Origin: Betaproteobacteria bacterium
Lineage (GTDB): Bacteria > Pseudomonadota > Gammaproteobacteria > Burkholderiales > Rhodocyclaceae
Direction of reading: 5' to 3'
Assembly: GCA_009779265.1 (NCBI GenBank)
Contig: WREP01000025.1
Span: 1 to 36,748, forward strand
Length of the DNA: 36,748 nt
The notes under the pieces were generated by a model. That model made no database searches and was not told where the DNA came from. It saw only the letters and a list, made by a program, of their open reading frames with translations. Position numbers and translations under genes: made by a program. This document shows, in pieces, positions 1 to 7,639 of this stretch (position 1 is its first letter; each line of letters starts with the position of its first letter).

Positions 1-3000
1 CGGAACAGGGCTGGCGCTGGGGCGGCGGTGACCAGACCACCGTCAGCGTAGCCGCGCATGTGCTTGTAGGCGCCCAACCCTCTCTCCCGGCCTCTCTCCC
101 AGAGGGAGAGAGGAGGGATTTGCCTCCCCTCTCCACTTGGTGGAGAGGGGGCGGGGGTGAGGACGGCGGACATGCCGTAGCGGTTGAAGCGCTCAAGGAA
201 GGCCAGCGAGGCGGGCGACACGGATTCGCGGCGCACCACGAATTCGCCAGCGTGAACAATGCCGGCGGGCTGGTATTTGGTGCCAGCACCGGTGTAGCCG
301 CCGCTGGCGAAGCCAAACAGTGAGCCGATGCCGGATAGGAGGCTGCCCCAGAAGCCGCCGCCACCACCGCCGGATGCCGCGCCGGTGGCGGCGGCGCTCT
401 GCTGCATGCTGGCTGCTGCTGTCTGGGTCGTGGCGGCGGCTGTCTGGGTTGTCGCCGCTGCCGTCTGCGTCGTCGCGCCCATGACCTGCGTCGCTGCGGC
501 GCTGGTTTGCTGCGAGGCCGCCACCGCGCTCTGCGCCACGGCGCCCTGGAATTGGGCAACGGCAGCGCCCATCACCTCGCCTGCGGTGAGCAGGGTTTGC
601 GCGGCCATCATTTGTTGCGAGCCGGCGGCCGCGTCGGCGCCGCCATTGGTACCGCCTGGCGCACCGCCTTGCGCCATCTGCAACAGGCCAGCCAGCGGGC
701 CTTGCTGGCCGGTGAGGTATTGCGCGAAATTCTGCGCGTACATGTCGAGCAGGGTCTTGAATATCGTGTTCGACAGTTCGTGGATGGCGTCGCGCAGATT
801 CATGGTGCCTTCTGCCAGACCGTCGATGGCGCGGGTGATGCCATCGGAAATGCCGCGCTTCAGGGCAGCCTCGAATTGCGTGGTGGTGGCTTCGAGGAGC
901 TTGATCTGATTCCGCGTGTCAATCAGCGCCGCTTGTGCTGCTCGGCCGGCATCGCCTTCCAGCGTGGCCAGACGTTCGAGCAGCGGGATGCGCTCGCGCA
1001 GCGCCGCTGCCTGCTTGCGATTGAGATCCAGCAGTTGCTGCGCCGCCTCGATGTCGGTAATGGCGCCGACTTCGCGGTTGGTGCGGATGGTGGTCTGATT
1101 CTGGTAGAGCCGCTGCTGCATCTGTTGTAGCTCGGCCTGGACGCGGTCGACTTCTTGCTTGTCCAGGGTGAGCTTGATGACCATGTCGAGTTCGGCGCTG
1201 ACCCTGGATGCCGCTTCGCTGGGGCCGCGTTCCATTTCCTTGTCGAGGGCGGCGCGCAGTTCCTTATAGCGGGCTTCGAGTTCCTTGCGGCTGGCTTCGG
1301 CGCTGTTGCCTTGTAGTTTCAGGAGTTCGATGCCGAGCGCCTCGCTGGCGCTGGCGATGGTTTCGGCCCGCTTCTTGGCTTCGGCGAGTTCCGTCCAGGC
1401 TTTGGCGGCTGTATCGACGGCTTCGGCCTGGCGCTGGAGCGCGGCGCGCTGGGCGTCGGAGAATTTCGCCGCTTTGTCGCTGGTAGCCAGCCAGATTTCC
1501 AGGGCGTCGCGCGATTTATCCGTGGATTCCCAGACGCCGGCCTGGGCCTGGGCGAGTTTCTGGTTGGCCTCGGCCAGTTGACGGTTGAGGTCGGCGGTTT
1601 TGGAGAGCAGGGGCGAATCTTTATTCGCCCCTACGGACGGCTTTTTGGCGGCTTGCAGGCGGTCGTATTCCCGGAGCGCGTCGTAGGTGTCGGCGATTTT
1701 CTTTTCAAGTTCCGGCGTCGCCTTGTCGACGCCGGCCAGCAATTTCGGCACATCGATGAGCATGTAGCGGTTGGCCTCGCCGCCGCTGGATCGGGCCAGC
1801 GTCAGCTTCTGCTCGGCGCTGGCCAGCGCCTCGGATGCCTTGTCCATGGCCTGCGATAGCGCGCCGGAAAGCCCCTGAAAGTCGCCCGCCGCGCCCTTGG
1901 CAGCCTCGCCCAGCGCATCCACGGTTGCCTTGAGATCGCGGCCCTGCTTTTGCATCTCGGCGGCCTTGCCGATCAGGGCGAGCAATTTGTTGCGCATCTC
2001 ATCGTGCATGCCCGCGGCGCCCGAAACCGCTTGAGAAACCGCGTCCCAATCGGCGACCGCGCCATTCTTGACCTGGCGCACCGCCTGCATGACCTGTTCG
2101 AGCGCGGCCCTGGCTTCCGTCGCGGTTTTAGGCAATTCCCCGCGCCCGGCCTTGGCCGCCTTGGCGATTTCGTAGCCGAGATCGACATAGTCCTGGCGCA
2201 GGCTGGAAAGCTCGCCCTTCAACTTGACCAGTTCCGCCGCCTGCGCCGCCGCGCCCATTTCGAAGAATTTCTGCCTGGCTTCTTCCAGCCCGCCGGCAAG
2301 GCCGGAGAGGCTGGATTTGGCCTGCTCGGCGTTGTCGCGGAAGAGGAGGAAGCTGGCGGCCAACCCGCCGACGATGCCGATCAAGCCAACCCAGCCGCCG
2401 GCCAGGGCTTGCGCTGCCGCCATGGCGCGGCCTGCCAGCGTTACCGCCCGGCCTGCGGCTGCCGCGGCGGTCGTTATATTGAGCAAGGAAGCGGCTGCCG
2501 CCAGCATCGGGCCGATAAAGCGCCCGGCGGCCATGAAACCCACGCCGACAAACGCCATGCCCAGCCCTTTGAGATTTTCCGCAAGCAGGACGATGGCCTT
2601 GGCGATAACGCCGGTGGCGCCGCTGGCCTGATTGAGTTCGCCGAGCGAAGCTTGCAGGTTGGTGCGCAGGCGGGTGAAAGCATCGGCCACCGTCGCCGGC
2701 ATTTTGGCGGCGGCGTCCATGTTGGCCTGCGCGGACTTTCGCAATCCCTCGGTCAGATCCGTGACCATCAGATCGCCCTCGGCGCCCAGCTTGCGGATGT
2801 CCTCGGCGGCCTTGCCAGTGGATTGGGCGATGGCCTCGACGATATTCGGCACGGCAGCGAGAATAGTCCGCCAGGAGAGCGCGTCGACCCGGCCGGTTTG
2901 CAAGGATTTACTGAAAGCATCCATGGCGCTGGCCGCCCGCTCGCCGGAGGCGGCGTTGGTGACGAAGAGGTAGGAGAGGCTATCCGACACATCGAGCGCC

Positions 3001-3479
3001 TGGGCGGTGTTGTAGCCCAGCGATTTCAGGGCGTCGGAAGTGCGGATATAGACCTCCTGCGCCTCGGCCAGCGGGCGGTAGGTGGCGTTGGCGGTGGCCA
3101 GGAGGCGCTGCTGCACCATCTCGTATTCCGCCGTATCCGCCGTCACCGCACGGATGCGCGAGGCCATCTGGCCGTATTCGTCGACCATGCGGGTGAGGTC
3201 GCGGCCCGCGTTAACGATGCCGGCGCCGCCCAGCAAGGTCAGGAAGCCGGTTTGCATCTTGCCCAGCTGCTCGCTGATCGAGCGCACACCCTGCGACGCC
3301 TTGCTGTAGCCGCCCGCCGCCTTGTCGAGGCCGATGCCCATTTGCGTGGCGGCGGCAGCCGCGCCTTGCGCCGCGGCATTGAATGTCTTAAGGTTGGAAT
3401 TGACCGAGGTGATTTCCGCCACGGCCTTGTCGGTGTCGGCCTTGATGCGCAGCCCTAGCTCAATGAAGCGTGATGTCAT
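1..3479 (-). CDS. Tail tape measure protein (C-terminus runs off window)
   Basis: At least 1159 residues are open from an ATG at 3479 (GAGG eight bases upstream) to the window edge, with no in-frame stop. The N-terminus (MTSRFIELGLRIKADTDKAV) and the long Ala/Gln-rich helical body with hydrophobic stretches (around residues 320-390) are typical of siphovirus tape measures, which set tail length and help DNA entry. Near the C-terminus, GIVHAGEFVVRRE matches the conserved tail-end motif of this family, so little is missing. Just before it is a threefold QTAAATT repeat. Two dispersed repeats are read in frame: a family A copy giving SVGANKDSPLLS and a family B copy near the window edge. In related phages the tail chaperones precede this gene; here the neighbour upstream is the terminase region. 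Confidence 0.9.
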   Translation of the reverse strand, partial: MTSRFIELGLRIKADTDKAVAEITSVNSNLKTFNAAAQGAAAAATQMGIGLDKAAGGYSKASQGVRSISEQLGKMQTGFLTLLGGAGIVNAGRDLTRMVDEYGQMASRIRAVTADTAEYEMVQQRLLATANATYRPLAEAQEVYIRTSDALKSLGYNTAQALDVSDSLSYLFVTNAASGERAASAMDAFSKSLQTGRVDALSWRTILAAVPNIVEAIAQSTGKAAEDIRKLGAEGDLMVTDLTEGLRKSAQANMDAAAKMPATVADAFTRLRTNLQASLGELNQASGATGVIAKAIVLLAENLKGLGMAFVGVGFMAAGRFIGPMLAAAASLLNITTAAAAAGRAVTLAGRAMAAAQALAGGWVGLIGIVGGLAASFLLFRDNAEQAKSSLSGLAGGLEEARQKFFEMGAAAQAAELVKLKGELSSLRQDYVDLGYEIAKAAKAGRGELPKTATEARAALEQVMQAVRQVKNGAVADWDAVSQAVSGAAGMHDEMRNKLLALIGKAAEMQKQGRDLKATVDALGEAAKGAAGDFQGLSGALSQAMDKASEALASAEQKLTLARSSGGEANRYMLIDVPKLLAGVDKATPELEKKIADTYDALREYDRLQAAKKPSVGANKDSPLLSKTADLNRQLAEANQKLAQAQAGVWESTDKSRDALEIWLATSDKAAKFSDAQRAALQRQAEAVDTAAKAWTELAEAKKRAETIASASEALGIELLKLQGNSAEASRKELEARYKELRAALDKEMERGPSEAASRVSAELDMVIKLTLDKQEVDRVQAELQQMQQRLYQNQTTIRTNREVGAITDIEAAQQLLDLNRKQAAALRERIPLLERLATLEGDAGRAAQAALIDTRNQIKLLEATTTQFEAALKRGISDGITRAIDGLAEGTMNLRDAIHELSNTIFKTLLDMYAQNFAQYLTGQQGPLAGLLQMAQGGAPGGTNGGADAAAGSQQMMAAQTLLTAGEVMGAAVAQFQGAVAQSAVAASQQTSAAATQVMGATTQTAAATTQTAAATTQTAAASMQQSAAATGAASGGGGGGFWGSLLSGIGSLFGFASGGYTGAGTKYQPAGIVHAGEFVVRRESVSPASLAFLERFNRYGMSAVLTPAPSPPSGEGRQIPPLSLWERGRERGLGAYKHMRGYADGGLVTAAPAPALF
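77..162. repeat. Family B GAGAGG-rich repeat, in frame in tape measure
   Basis: Two stacked imperfect inverted repeats (CCTCTCTCCC/GGGAGAGAGG and CCCCTCTCCA/TGGAGAGGGG). In the tape measure frame it has no stop and encodes a Pro/Gly/Arg-rich stretch containing PSPPSGEGRQIPPL. The same long form recurs at 5971 and 12277. Confidence 0.85.
1608..1634. repeat. Family A palindrome, in frame in tape measure
   Basis: AGGGGCGAAT, a diverged centre (CTTT), then ATTCGCCCCT. On the sense strand it reads VGANKDSPL, the usual VGANNYSPL peptide with a changed centre. Confidence 0.85.
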
Positions 3480-3681
3480 GACAAATCCTCAACAGCAATT
3501 GACAACCAAGGAAGAAATCATCGTCGGCTTGGTGGGCGCGGCCGTGATGATTGGGCTGACCGCGCGTTTTGGCGGCGTCTGGCTTTTCTGGTTTTTGGTG
3601 TTCATTGGGCTGTTCAAGGCAGGCAAGCTCATCTGGGGCATCATCTTCTGGCGACCACCACGCATCGATTGGGACGAGTAG
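3478..3681 (+). CDS. Small two-TM membrane protein, unknown function
   Basis: 67 residues. It has two hydrophobic segments (about residues 14-28 and 32-52, rich in Phe, Trp, Ile and Val) and a charged end, PPRIDWDE. Its ATG at 3478 shares a CATG with the opposite-strand tape measure start, so the two genes diverge from overlapping codons. The upstream GAAG is a weak ribosome site and any promoter would lie inside the tape measure gene. The local base composition and aromatic-rich plus-strand reading favour this frame over the hydrophilic minus-strand alternative. It is a lone plus-strand gene inside a minus-strand late operon, so it may be a moron or a remnant. No family recognised. Confidence 0.45.
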   Translation: MTNPQQQLTTKEEIIVGLVGAAVMIGLTARFGGVWLFWFLVFIGLFKAGKLIWGIIFWRPPRIDWDE

Positions 3682-3705
3682 TGGCGAAAAATTTTTCGCC
3701 CCTAC
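3679..3705. repeat. Family A palindrome, intergenic
   Basis: TAGTGGCGAAAAA/TTTTTCGCCCCTA with one changed base in the left arm. Its first three bases are the TAG stop of the small plus-strand gene. It sits between the terminase end and the tape measure start. Confidence 0.8.
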
Positions 3706-3747
3706 AAGCCGTCTGCCCAACCGACCCGCCACGCATCGGCACCGCCC

Positions 3748-5271
3748 TCACAAATACCCCCGCATTTCCGTCACCAGTTCGCGCGGCGCGGAATAGAACT
3801 CAATCGGCCCAGCCGCCCGATCCGCCGCGTTGATGGCGAGAAAGCAGGCCCAGGTGCGGTCGGCGTGGCCGCTGGCATCGGAATCGGCGACGAAGCGCGG
3901 GGCGCCGGTGGGGCTGGTCTGCTTTTTGAGCTTGTGCAGGTCGGCGCGCAGCGCCGGGTTGCCTTCGGGGATGCGGATTTTACGATCCTCGAAGGCTTCC
4001 TTGCCCTGGGTGGCGAGGGTCAGCTTGTTGGGGCCGGTGAAGAGCACCCCCTCGACGCGCAGGCGGCCGTGGCGGGATTGGGCGTCCTGCACCGGCTTTT
4101 CGCCCATGCCGGTCTGGTCGATGCAGCAGCGCAGCACGCGGTAGCGGCGGAACACGTCGTCGAGCAGGGCGTCCTGCTCGGCGAAGGGGATGCCCTTCCT
4201 TTCGATGATCTCCCGCGTCCACAGCACGTCGCCAATCTGCTCGACGACCCAGATCACGAACAGGTCATTCCTTGCCGCGATGTCCATGCCGACGTAGCAG
4301 GGGCCGCCGGTGTAGGCGTGCGGCTGGCCGGCATGCTCGCTTTCGCACCCCGTGATGAGGTCGAAATCCAGCCAGGCGTGAGCTTCATCCAGCCATTTCA
4401 GCTCGAATTCCTGCGCCCACAGATCCTCGTCGCCCGCGCCGCGGCGCAGTTCCTTGATGTCGCGGGGGAGGCCGTCGGCCACGGCCTGGTAGATGTTGGT
4501 GACGTGGCGGGACCAGCCGTCCACCCCCCTCCCGACCTCCCCCCTGCTTTGCAAGGGGGAGGAGGGAAATGCCTCCCCTCCCTTGCTTCGCAGGGGAGGG
4601 GTCGGGGGTGGGGTTGGGCCGCCGGTCATCAATTCATAAAATTTGTTGCCCTTGCCGTTGGGCGTGCTGATCACGCGCAGTTTGAGGCCGGGCTTGGAGA
4701 TCACCGGAAAGAGCGCCTTCCAGATGGCGCGGCTGTCCTGGTGGAAGGCGAATTCATCCAACAGCACATTGGCCGAAAAACCCCGTGCCGTGTCCGGGTT
4801 GGCGGGGAGCGCGGTGATTTTGGAGCCGCCGGGGAGTTCCACTTCCAGCGCGCGGATGCTGGCGTCAAACGGCGTCTCGAATTCCCTGAATCCGGCTTGC
4901 AGGGCGCGCAGGTGGAGCTTGACGCCCTCGTTCATGGCTTCCCGCGCCTGGCGTTCGCCGCGGCTGAGGATCACCCAGCGGCTACGCCGGCCCTCGGCCT
5001 CGGCGCGGGCGACATCGAGGGCGATTTCCAGCGTGGACGTGAAGGTTTTGCCGCACTGGCGGGCGAACATGGCGATCTTGAAGCGGGCATCGTCCTGTAG
5101 CCAGCGGCGTTGGTAGGGGTAGAGCGGTAGGGCGGGTTGTAGGGGCGAAAAATTATTGTGCGGCTTCGCCGCATCCCGCTTCGCGGGACCAGCCTGCGGC
5201 TGTCCTTCGGCCTTCGGCCTTGTCGCCCCTACGGCCTTATCGCCCGGACGGCGTTTCGGATCATAGGGCAT
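3748..5271 (-). CDS. Phage terminase large subunit, Mu gp28-like
   Basis: 507 residues. This is the DNA-packaging ATPase/nuclease that drives phage DNA into the prohead. A Walker A-like ARQCGKTF lies at residues 70-77 and Walker B NVLLDEFA at 168-175. RNase H-like nuclease acidic residues are D330 (YVGMDIAARND), D385 (CCIDQTGMG) and probably D471 (GHADRTW). The start overlaps the DUF3486 small-subunit gene by 11 bases, the usual gp27-gp28 pairing. Two repeats are embedded in frame: residues about 14-44, a family A element split by nested small hairpins, and about 219-250, a family B element between the ATPase and nuclease halves. Both lie in probable linkers, so function may be kept. The canonical next gene (portal) is not here; the tape measure follows instead. 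Confidence 0.9.
   Translation of the reverse strand: MPYDPKRRPGDKAVGATRPKAEGQPQAGPAKRDAAKPHNNFSPLQPALPLYPYQRRWLQDDARFKIAMFARQCGKTFTSTLEIALDVARAEAEGRRSRWVILSRGERQAREAMNEGVKLHLRALQAGFREFETPFDASIRALEVELPGGSKITALPANPDTARGFSANVLLDEFAFHQDSRAIWKALFPVISKPGLKLRVISTPNGKGNKFYELMTGGPTPPPTPPLRSKGGEAFPSSPLQSRGEVGRGVDGWSRHVTNIYQAVADGLPRDIKELRRGAGDEDLWAQEFELKWLDEAHAWLDFDLITGCESEHAGQPHAYTGGPCYVGMDIAARNDLFVIWVVEQIGDVLWTREIIERKGIPFAEQDALLDDVFRRYRVLRCCIDQTGMGEKPVQDAQSRHGRLRVEGVLFTGPNKLTLATQGKEAFEDRKIRIPEGNPALRADLHKLKKQTSPTGAPRFVADSDASGHADRTWACFLAINAADRAAGPIEFYSAPRELVTEMRGYL
4521..4616. repeat. Family B repeat, in frame between terminase domains
   Basis: Inverted CCCCTCCC/GGGAGGGG-type arms around two small hairpins (CCCCCTGCTTTGCAAGGGGG and CCCTTGCTTCGCAGGGG). 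Translated in the terminase frame as TPPPTPPLRSKGGEAFPS and onward to about VGRGV, with no stop. Confidence 0.85.
5139..5232. repeat. Composite family A palindrome with nested hairpins, in terminase
   Basis: A left arm GTAGGGGCGAAAAATTATT and a right arm TCGCCCCTAC are separated by about 66 bases holding successive small palindromes: CGGCTTCGCCG, CCCGCTTCGCGGG, AGCCTGCGGCT and CCTTCGGCCTTCGG. The sense strand reads VGA, then a Lys/Ala/Pro-rich insert, then NNFSPL. The family A peptide is therefore split by a second insertion, yet the frame stays open. Confidence 0.85.
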
Positions 5272-5821
5272 AGGCGGCCTTGATGACTTTGGCCAGCACT
5301 TCCGCCGGCTTGAGGTTTTCCAGGGCGCCTGATTTCTCCAGTTCGTCGAGGCGGGTTTTCTGCTCCTCGATCAACTTCTCGCGGGCCATCTTCGCCACCT
5401 GCTGGCGTTCGCGCAGCGACAGGCTTCTCGCCTCCTGCGCCGATTTGGCGGCGCGGGCAAGATCGAGGACGTCGGAGATTTCCAGATCGCCGCCTTCGCG
5501 CAGCTTGCCGTCGGCGGCGTTATAGACCAGGGTGGTGACGGCCTGGGAGAGCAGCGCCCCGGCTTTTTCGTCGAATCCCTCGCCCAGTTCAGCAACCAGC
5601 GCCTGGGAGGCGGTTTGCATCGCCCGCTGGGTGGCGACGATTTCATCAAAGCCCTTGCGAAAACGCCCGAGGGCGGAACGGCTCGGGGAATCCACCTCGG
5701 GAAAGTGGCTGCGCACGTCGGCGAACAGGCCGTCGAGGGTGAGGCGATCCTCGCGCAGGCGCTTTTCGATGTGGGCGCGGACTTCGGGCGGGAGTTTGGT
5801 GACGACGGATTTGCGGCCCAT
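5261..5821 (-). CDS. DUF3486 protein, probable small terminase subunit (Mu gp27-like)
   Basis: 186 residues. The start MGRKSVVTKLPPEVRAHIEK and the central DSPSRSALGRF segment are typical of DUF3486, the Mu gp27 family, which recognises phage DNA for packaging with gp28. The rest is a long Ala/Glu/Arg helical region ending LKPAEVLAKVIKAAYAL. A TAATG overlap joins it to the gene upstream, and its own 3' end overlaps the terminase start, so the two subunits are translationally coupled. No repeat interrupts it. Confidence 0.88.
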   Translation of the reverse strand: MGRKSVVTKLPPEVRAHIEKRLREDRLTLDGLFADVRSHFPEVDSPSRSALGRFRKGFDEIVATQRAMQTASQALVAELGEGFDEKAGALLSQAVTTLVYNAADGKLREGGDLEISDVLDLARAAKSAQEARSLSLRERQQVAKMAREKLIEEQKTRLDELEKSGALENLKPAEVLAKVIKAAYAL

Positions 5822-6078
5822 TACTTCCCCTCTCCCGCAAGCCGGTGAGATTTCTTGAGCAGCGCCAGATAACGCCGCGCCTGGGCGGCTTCGGCGGCGG
5901 CGAGTTTGGCGCTGGCTTCCAGCTTGGCGACGGTTTTTTCCAGGGCGGCAATGATGTCGGCCGGGGCAATCCTCACCCCCTGCCCCTCTCCACTTATGGA
6001 GAGGGGAGGCACTTGCCTCCTCTCTCCCTTGGGAGAGAGGTCGGGAGAGAGGGATTTGGTGAAATCCTCATCCGGCAT
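5821..6078 (-). CDS. Small coiled-coil phage protein, unknown function
   Basis: 85 residues from ATG 6078, preceded by GGGAG. ATG 6090 is an alternative that overlaps the upstream gene. The C-terminal half (ALEKTVAKLEASAKLAAAEA) is a strong amphipathic helix. The N-terminal half is largely a family B repeat read as protein (LSPDLSPKGERRQVPPLS). Between DUF2730/winged-helix genes and the terminase, such short helical proteins are common in Mu-like phages, but no function is recognised. Confidence 0.7.
   Translation of the reverse strand: MPDEDFTKSLSPDLSPKGERRQVPPLSISGEGQGVRIAPADIIAALEKTVAKLEASAKLAAAEAAQARRYLALLKKSHRLAGEGK
5971..6053. repeat. Family B repeat, in frame near gene start
   Basis: Two inverted repeats, CCCCTCTCCACTTATGGAGAGGGG-like and CCTCTCTCCCTTGGGAGAGAGG-like. 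They are translated as part of the small coiled-coil protein without a stop. Same layout as the copies at 77 and 12277. Confidence 0.85.
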
Positions 6079-6079
6079 T

Positions 6080-6385
6080 TCAGCTCCCATGCCGGGCGCG
6101 CGGCTTGGCGACGCCGTCGACCCTGGCCTTGCCCTCAGCCACGTCCTGGCCGCGATCGCTCAGGGTGGCGACGAGGACGGAACCGGCCTCCTCGATGGTC
6201 ACCAGCCCGACTTCGGCCAGCCAGCGCAGGTCGGCCTTGACGGCATCGCGGGTAGCAGCGTGGCCGAGTTTATCCAGGGCGCCGGCAAGAATGCTGGAAT
6301 TGGCGGCGTAGCCGGGCATTTCGGCCAGGGTGCGCAGCATCACCAGGCGGCGGTCGGCGCGCAGGAAATCGGTGAAATCGGCCAT
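6080..6385 (-). CDS. Winged-helix phage protein (VpaChn25_0724-like)
   Basis: 101 residues. MADFTDFLRADRRLVMLRTL, followed by a helix-rich body and a wing-like stretch (LAEVGLVTIEEAGSVLVATL), resembles the ArsR-like VpaChn25_0724 phage family found beside DUF2730 and gp27 in Mu-like phages. Role unknown; DNA binding is inferred from the fold only. Stop and start overlap the neighbours on both sides, so it is part of the late transcript. Confidence 0.7.
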   Translation of the reverse strand: MADFTDFLRADRRLVMLRTLAEMPGYAANSSILAGALDKLGHAATRDAVKADLRWLAEVGLVTIEEAGSVLVATLSDRGQDVAEGKARVDGVAKPRARHGS

Positions 6386-6747
6386 TACCTCGCTCCGTTA
6401 TGCAGCAGAAAATCTTCGATACGCGAGAGCGACTGGCGGATGGTGCGGATTTCCTCGCGCGTGGCGTTTCCGACGGCGCGCACCTCCTTTAAATCGCCCT
6501 GGAGATGGGCGAGCTCGTCTTTGGTCGGGATGTTCTCCAGCGACACGCGCAGCACTTCCACATCTTTTTCCAGCCGGGCCAGTTGCTCGCCGTGGACGGC
6601 GATGCGCTTGCCAAGGGTCTTTTCCACCGCCTCGATGCGCACGGTGTTATCGCGGTCGCGGGTGGCGATCCAGGTATAGATCGCGCCACAGCCGGCAATG
6701 AAGAGCGAAACCAGCCAGCGGATCGTGTCTTCGGAGAGATTCATCAT
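6385..6747 (-). CDS. DUF2730 family phage membrane/coiled-coil protein
   Basis: 120 residues. One N-terminal TM segment (TIRWLVSLFIAGCGAIYTWI) is followed by a long heptad-patterned coiled coil (RIAVHGEQLARLEKDVEVLR, then RTIRQSLSRIEDFLL). This is the DUF2730 layout, normally found just upstream of the terminase genes in Mu-like phages. Its function is unproven. It overlaps its downstream neighbour by one base and its upstream neighbour by four. Confidence 0.8.
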   Translation of the reverse strand: MMNLSEDTIRWLVSLFIAGCGAIYTWIATRDRDNTVRIEAVEKTLGKRIAVHGEQLARLEKDVEVLRVSLENIPTKDELAHLQGDLKEVRAVGNATREEIRTIRQSLSRIEDFLLHNGAR

Positions 6748-6965
6748 GTCGCCGCCCCTTGCGCGAAGCGCAGCGGCAGGTAGTCGCGGATTTGCGTGGC
6801 CACGCCGGCGGCGATCTGGTCGTATTCGGCAAGCAGGATGCGCTGGCGGTCGCTGAGGTGGCTTTCGTAAAGCGCCAACGCGCCGGGGAGCTCCCGGCGA
6901 TCGAGGTCTTCGACGGCAGCGCGGTAGGCCATGGCCAGGGCAAGCTTGGTTTGGCTTTCAGTCAT
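6744..6965 (-). CDS. Small phage protein of the lysis/terminase junction, unknown
   Basis: 73 residues, soluble, mostly helical (LALAMAYRAAVEDLDRRELP, QRILLAEYDQIAAGVATQIR). ATGA overlaps on both sides place it firmly in the operon between the spanin genes and DUF2730. Family not recognised. Confidence 0.65.
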   Translation of the reverse strand: MTESQTKLALAMAYRAAVEDLDRRELPGALALYESHLSDRQRILLAEYDQIAAGVATQIRDYLPLRFAQGAAT

Positions 6966-7260
6966 GGAACCTCCCCCTCTCCCCCGGCCCCTCCCCCGCG
7001 ATGGGGGAGGGGAGATTGGGCGCGCTCGGCGAATTCGCGGATGGCGTCGATGCGGCCACGGCAGGCGTCGTAGCGGAATCTAACGTGGTTGGCCCAGAGG
7101 GCGATGTCGGTATCGGTGGCAAAGGCGGTAGCGGCCTCAAGAGCGTCGGCGGGATGCGCGGACAGGGAACGCTTACCGGCGGGATCGGCGCTGGCGTTGA
7201 GCAGGCGGACAGTAGCGCCGTCAAGGCAAGGGCGGCCCGTTGTGAGCTTTTTGAGGGCAT
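6958..7260 (-). CDS. Rz1-like outer-membrane spanin lipoprotein nested in Rz
   Basis: 100 residues, read in a different frame wholly overlapping the Rz gene. It has a short Lys/Arg N-terminus, a hydrophobic segment and a lipobox LLSAC, so a mature lipoprotein would start at about Cys20. The mature part is strongly proline-rich (PAPIPPVSVPCPRIPPTLL, PLPPLPPIPTS). That architecture and the nested position are the hallmark of lambda Rz1-type o-spanins, which bridge to Rz to fuse inner and outer membranes at lysis. The C-terminus continues through a family B repeat (SPIAGEGPGERG), so the same repeat is coding in two frames. Confidence 0.8.
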   Translation of the reverse strand: MPSKSSQRAALALTALLSACSTPAPIPPVSVPCPRIPPTLLRPLPPLPPIPTSPSGPTTLDSATTPAVAASTPSANSPSAPNLPSPIAGEGPGERGRFHD

Positions 7261-7546
7261 TGTTTTTCTCCTTTTCCAGTTTTCTGCCGGTGGCTTCCAG
7301 TTCGAGCTGGCGGGCGGCGAGTTTTTCGCCTTCGGCCTCCTTTTCCCGCAGGGCGGTCAAGGCCAGCGCCACGCTTTCCGCCGCCACGCGCCGATCCTTT
7401 TCATAAGCGGCTTCGGCGACGGCGATCTTCTCCCGGTAAGTGCGGCCGGCCACGTCGCCGCCGATGAGTGCGCCTGCCGCAAAGACGGCCAGCAGGGCAA
7501 TGGGCAGGGTGTAGCGGGATAGCCAGGCGGAGAGGATTTCAAGCAT
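6962..7546 (-). CDS. Rz-like inner-membrane spanin
   Basis: 194 residues. One N-terminal TM anchor (YTLPIALLAVFAAGALIGG) is followed by a long periplasmic coiled coil (about residues 35-98) and a C-terminal region with two cysteines (RPCLDGATVRLLNASAD, RYDACRGRID). It sits directly after the endolysin and carries the lipoprotein Rz1 in an overlapping frame, so an i-spanin role is well supported. The last dozen residues (SPLPHRGGGAGGEGEVP) are encoded by a family B repeat and are probably dispensable. Confidence 0.8.
   Translation of the reverse strand: MLEILSAWLSRYTLPIALLAVFAAGALIGGDVAGRTYREKIAVAEAAYEKDRRVAAESVALALTALREKEAEGEKLAARQLELEATGRKLEKEKNNALKKLTTGRPCLDGATVRLLNASADPAGKRSLSAHPADALEAATAFATDTDIALWANHVRFRYDACRGRIDAIREFAERAQSPLPHRGGGAGGEGEVP
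6971..7014. repeat. Family B repeat at the shared 3' end of Rz and Rz1
   Basis: Inverted arms CCCCTCCCCC and GGGGGAGGGG around GCGAT. It forms the final codons of both spanin genes in two different frames, open in each. Confidence 0.85.
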
Positions 7547-7570
7547 GGCGCGCCATCCTCCCTGCGCGGG

Positions 7571-7625
7571 GTAGGGGCGAATAATTATTCGCCCCTACGG
7601 CGGCCTTCAGCCTTGTCGCCCCTAC
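7571..7625. repeat. Family A palindrome plus partial second arm, intergenic
   Basis: 7571-7598 is a perfect 28-bp palindrome (GTAGGGGCGAATAA and its complement). It is followed by GGCGGCCTTCAGCCTTGTCGCCCCTAC-type sequence that repeats one arm. It lies in the gap between the endolysin stop (7640) and the Rz start (7546), the largest intergenic gap in this part of the operon. Confidence 0.9.
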
Positions 7626-7639
7626 GTTCAAACCACACA

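Noticed and set aside
1950..3458. A 502-residue plus-strand open frame opposite the tape measure
   Set aside because: It is the complement of the tape measure reading frame; its Gly/Arg/His-rich composition has no domain pattern, while the minus strand has clear tape measure features.
3460..3732. A 90-residue minus-strand frame between terminase and tape measure containing VGAKNFSPL
   Set aside because: Hydrophilic and without features; it includes the palindrome and overlaps a more protein-like plus-strand membrane gene, so it is probably a shadow.
3865..5100. A 411-residue plus-strand open frame opposite the terminase
   Set aside because: Antisense shadow of a high-GC gene with recognisable Walker and nuclease motifs on the other strand.
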